Below are positions 61,893-64,000 of a stretch of DNA of 64,000 bases, one piece after another. Below the pieces are notes generated by a model. The model searched no databases and was not told the DNA's origin. It worked only from the letters and a program-made list of their open reading frames with translations. Numbering within the stretch: the first letter of the stretch is position 1; the number at the start of each line of letters is the position of its first letter. The translations under genes were made by a program, and so were the position numbers. Origin of the DNA: Sandaracinobacteroides hominis (lineage in GTDB: Bacteria > Pseudomonadota > Alphaproteobacteria > Sphingomonadales > Sphingomonadaceae); contig NZ_JADCUC010000007.1 in assembly GCF_016464365.1 (NCBI RefSeq), forward strand, positions 1 through 64,000. The letters run 5' to 3'.

Positions 61893-63444
61893 GAGGCATC
61901 CGGTCGCGCAGCCATTCGGCCGGCTCACCCGCGGTGTCGACCAGCTCGACCGGCTCGAAATAGAGTTGCCGGTCGGCTTCGGAAATATCGGCCGGGATCT
62001 CGGCATATTGCGGGTCCAGCACGTCGTGCCCGGCCTTGTAGCTGCGCCGGGCGTCGGGCGTGCCCTTCGACCAGAGGTAGCAATGCAGGTTGGCCGAGGC
62101 CATCACCCCCCAGCGGATGGGGCTCCACAGGCGGGCGCGGACGATGCGCCGCACCGTCTTGGCGAGGATGTCCCAGCGGCCGATCACTTCCCACGGCCGG
62201 CGGAACACCTGCTCGCCGAACTGCGCCAGATTGTCGTGGCTGTCGGCGAGGTGGCGATAGCAGATGGTTTCGCCGTCGAGATCGCGCAGCCGCAGCCCCG
62301 GCGCCAGCCGGCCCTGCTCCAGATCTTCCCAGAAGCTCTGCGTGCCGGCCAGCGGGGCAATGAAGCTCATGTAGACGGGCATCGGCATCAGCGGATCTTC
62401 GGTGATCGCCGCGAGCTGCCGCCGCATTTCCGCGGCCGTCTGCGTCTGCGGATCGAACAGCAGGCCATAGGCGATGCCGATACCCCGGGATTCCGCATAG
62501 GCGACGTCGTCGAGGATGTTGGAGCGGCGGCTGAGGTTCTGCGTCTTGCGGAACTTCTTCAGCATCACCGGATCGAGGCTCTCGATGCCCGCGAACAGGC
62601 CGATGCATTTGCTGTCTGCCAGATGCCGCACCAGCGCCCGGTCGTTGACGACATTCTGCGTCACCAGAGCAGCCCATCCCCTGATGCGGCGGTCGGCCTT
62701 CAGCATCGCGCACATCTGCATCAGGAAGTCGCGATCGTCGGACAGATTGTTGTCGAGGAACAGGATCATCGGCGACAGGCGCTGGAAGCTGAACGGCGGG
62801 CTCGCCTCTATCGCGCGATCTATGCTGGCCTTCACGTCGGCGAGATCGAAGGTTGCGTGGCCGCCCACTTCGGAGGGCATCACGCAGAAGCTGCATTTGA
62901 AGCTGCAGCCGCGCGTTGCCTCGATCAGGTGGAAAGGCGGGGTGATCCCGGCCTCGGTCATCAGCCCATAGTCGGCGACATAGCGGGAGATCGACGTCAT
63001 CCTGGAGCGGTAGATGGGCTTCAGTGCTCCCATCAGGAAATCTTCGGCGACCTCGCGGGTGCTGTCGGCGCCGCCGGCGCAGACGGCGTCGAAGAAGCGG
63101 CTGGCGAATTCGGGGAAGCTGGTGGCGATGCTGCCGCCGGCGACGGTCTTTGCACCGGAGCGGCGGAAATAGAAGGAAAGCTGGCGCATCCGATCGAAAT
63201 CGACCTGCAGGCCGCTGAGGAAGACGAGATCATAGCCGGTTGCCCGCTCCGGATCGAAGGGGCCGTGCCAATCCTCGTGATACAGCTCCACCTGGAACCT
63301 GTCGCGATCCAGCAGCGAAGCGACATGCAGCCCGGATATCGGCTGCATCAGATAGCTGGATCGCCGCTTGTCGCGGCTTGGCCTCAGATGCGTGCAAATT
63401 ACCAGCGCGCGCGCTTTGCTCCCGATCGTTGCGCCTTCGGCCAT
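61840..63444 (-). CDS. B12-binding radical SAM protein
   Basis: A 534-residue enzyme. Residues about 10-160 form a cobalamin-binding-like Rossmann region (ALVICTHLRPSRDKRRSS; YDLVFLSGLQVDFDRM; GAKTVAGGSIATSFPE). The radical SAM core starts near 170 with ATRGCSFKCSFCVMP (C180, C184, C187 for the [4Fe-4S] cluster) and continues with ILFLDNNLSDDRDFLMQM and CIGLFAGIESLDPVMLKKF. A C-terminal domain of about 150 residues is unassigned. The product could be a methyltransferase or ring-forming enzyme. ATG at 63444 is chosen; the frame is open upstream through a Pro/Ala-rich stretch. Confidence 0.86.
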   Translation of the reverse strand: MAEGATIGSKARALVICTHLRPSRDKRRSSYLMQPISGLHVASLLDRDRFQVELYHEDWHGPFDPERATGYDLVFLSGLQVDFDRMRQLSFYFRRSGAKTVAGGSIATSFPEFASRFFDAVCAGGADSTREVAEDFLMGALKPIYRSRMTSISRYVADYGLMTEAGITPPFHLIEATRGCSFKCSFCVMPSEVGGHATFDLADVKASIDRAIEASPPFSFQRLSPMILFLDNNLSDDRDFLMQMCAMLKADRRIRGWAALVTQNVVNDRALVRHLADSKCIGLFAGIESLDPVMLKKFRKTQNLSRRSNILDDVAYAESRGIGIAYGLLFDPQTQTAAEMRRQLAAITEDPLMPMPVYMSFIAPLAGTQSFWEDLEQGRLAPGLRLRDLDGETICYRHLADSHDNLAQFGEQVFRRPWEVIGRWDILAKTVRRIVRARLWSPIRWGVMASANLHCYLWSKGTPDARRSYKAGHDVLDPQYAEIPADISEADRQLYFEPVELVDTAGEPAEWLRDRMPLRQASGRRSATVRAPAG

Positions 63445-63595
63445 CCCCGTCCCCTGCATTGCAGGGCCCACTCCCCCCGCACGCCCCGACTTGGCCCAAC
63501 TTGGGATTGCCAGGAAGTTACCCATTCCTAGACCTGCGCCGCCGCCAAGAAAAGCGCCCTTGCGGGGCGGGGCTGCCGCTGCTCTAGCTTTCGGC

Positions 63596-64000
63596 ATGGC
63601 CCGCAAGCCCAAAGCCTGGAAACCGATGCCCCGCGCCGATGTGGAGGCGATGTTCGATACGCTGGGCGCCGCCAACCCGAGCCCGAAAACCGAGCTGGAG
63701 TTCGTGAACCCCTATACGCTGCTGGTGGCCGTGGTGCTGTCGGCGCAGGCGACCGACGTGGGGGTGAACAAGGCGACGCGGAAGCTCTTTGCCGAGGTGC
63801 AGGACCCGCTGGCGATGCTGGCGCTGGGGCTGGACGGGCTGAAGCAGCATATCCGCACCATCGGCCTGTTCAACGCCAAGGCCGCCAACGTCATCCGCCT
63901 GTCGGAACAATTGCTGGAGCATCACGACGGTGAGGTGCCGCGCACCGAGAAAGAGCTGATCGCACTGGCCGGGGTGGGGCGGAAAACCGCGAACGTGGTG
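63596..64000 (+). CDS. nth: Endonuclease III, 5' part (runs off the window)
   Basis: The first 135 codons are present. The product reads NPYTLLVAVVLSAQATDVGVNKATRKLF, then GLKQHIRTIGLFNAKAANVIRLSE and ELIALAGVGRKTANVV, which is the helix-hairpin-helix motif of this DNA glycosylase; the Lys and Asp of catalysis lie in and just after it. It removes oxidised pyrimidines and cleaves the strand in base excision repair. The Cys cluster lies beyond the window end. The start is ATG at 63596, divergent from the radical SAM gene. Confidence 0.95.
   Translation, partial: MARKPKAWKPMPRADVEAMFDTLGAANPSPKTELEFVNPYTLLVAVVLSAQATDVGVNKATRKLFAEVQDPLAMLALGLDGLKQHIRTIGLFNAKAANVIRLSEQLLEHHDGEVPRTEKELIALAGVGRKTANVV

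Overview
The window reads as chromosome of a GC-rich alphaproteobacterium, most likely a member of the Sphingomonadales. The reasons are strong GC bias at third codon positions, an infA / DUF2332 / maf / short RNase E-G / yacG chain, an outer-membrane SphA/meta-pathway-type transporter, many aerobic catabolic genes (acyl-CoA dehydrogenases, 2-hydroxychromene-2-carboxylate isomerase, a molybdopterin dehydrogenase) and dispersed palindromic intergenic repeats. No rRNA or marker gene is present to fix the genus.

Layout. 1-4.7 kb is one end of an integrative element at a tRNA-Phe gene: an IS5-type transposase tail cutting a serine recombinase, a small acidic protein, a compact family A polymerase-like protein, and a tyrosine integrase whose stop overlaps the polymerase start. 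4.8-9 kb is core: yacG, RNase E/G, maf, DUF2332, infA, dapB. 9-14.2 kb holds two secreted amidohydrolase-fold proteins, a parDE toxin-antitoxin pair and a sirtuin deacylase. 14.2-14.9 kb is intergenic and rich in structure: hairpin repeats, a 205-bp MITE with an exact 8-bp target duplication, and a perfect parS-like palindrome. 14.9-20.5 kb: phhA, a periplasmic cyclophilin, mnmC, and a LysR / pirin / wrbA cluster. 20.5-21.9 kb is an AT-rich island with a frameshifted gene and an IS66 fragment, enclosed by inverted copies of a composite repeat.

21.9-34.4 kb: TrkH/TrkA potassium uptake, a Ca2+/H+ antiporter, aminopeptidase P, a MidA-type methyltransferase and lgt in a tightly overlapping minus-strand chain, then a fatty-acyl catabolic operon (two acyl-CoA dehydrogenases, an acyl-CoA ligase, GNAT, pgeF). 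34.5-37 kb: an orphan gene, a second parDE pair and a secreted TPR protein with a strong terminator. 37.2-41.8 kb is the fabD-fabG-acpP-fabF-mltG cluster. 41.8-50.3 kb: leuC, an ABC ATPase, nadB, a MerC-type protein behind a Zur-like palindrome, a TonB-receptor remnant, ppa, a 5'-damaged PKHD dioxygenase, leuD, leuB, a DUF502 protein, then tRNA-Val.

50.5-58.7 kb: a BASS-type symporter, an outer-membrane transporter, an MFS exporter, an HxlR regulator divergent from an isomerase/SDR pair, and a two-subunit molybdopterin dehydrogenase. 58.7-63.5 kb groups three unusual genes: a TIR-TolB-TPR protein, a membrane-anchored P-loop protein with Arg in place of the Walker A Lys, and a B12-binding radical SAM enzyme. 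The window ends inside nth.

The best candidates for something undescribed are the integrase-coupled mini family A polymerase (1.6-4.7 kb) and the TIR / membrane P-loop / radical SAM neighbourhood (58.8-63.4 kb). All assignments rest on reading translated motifs; no database search was run.
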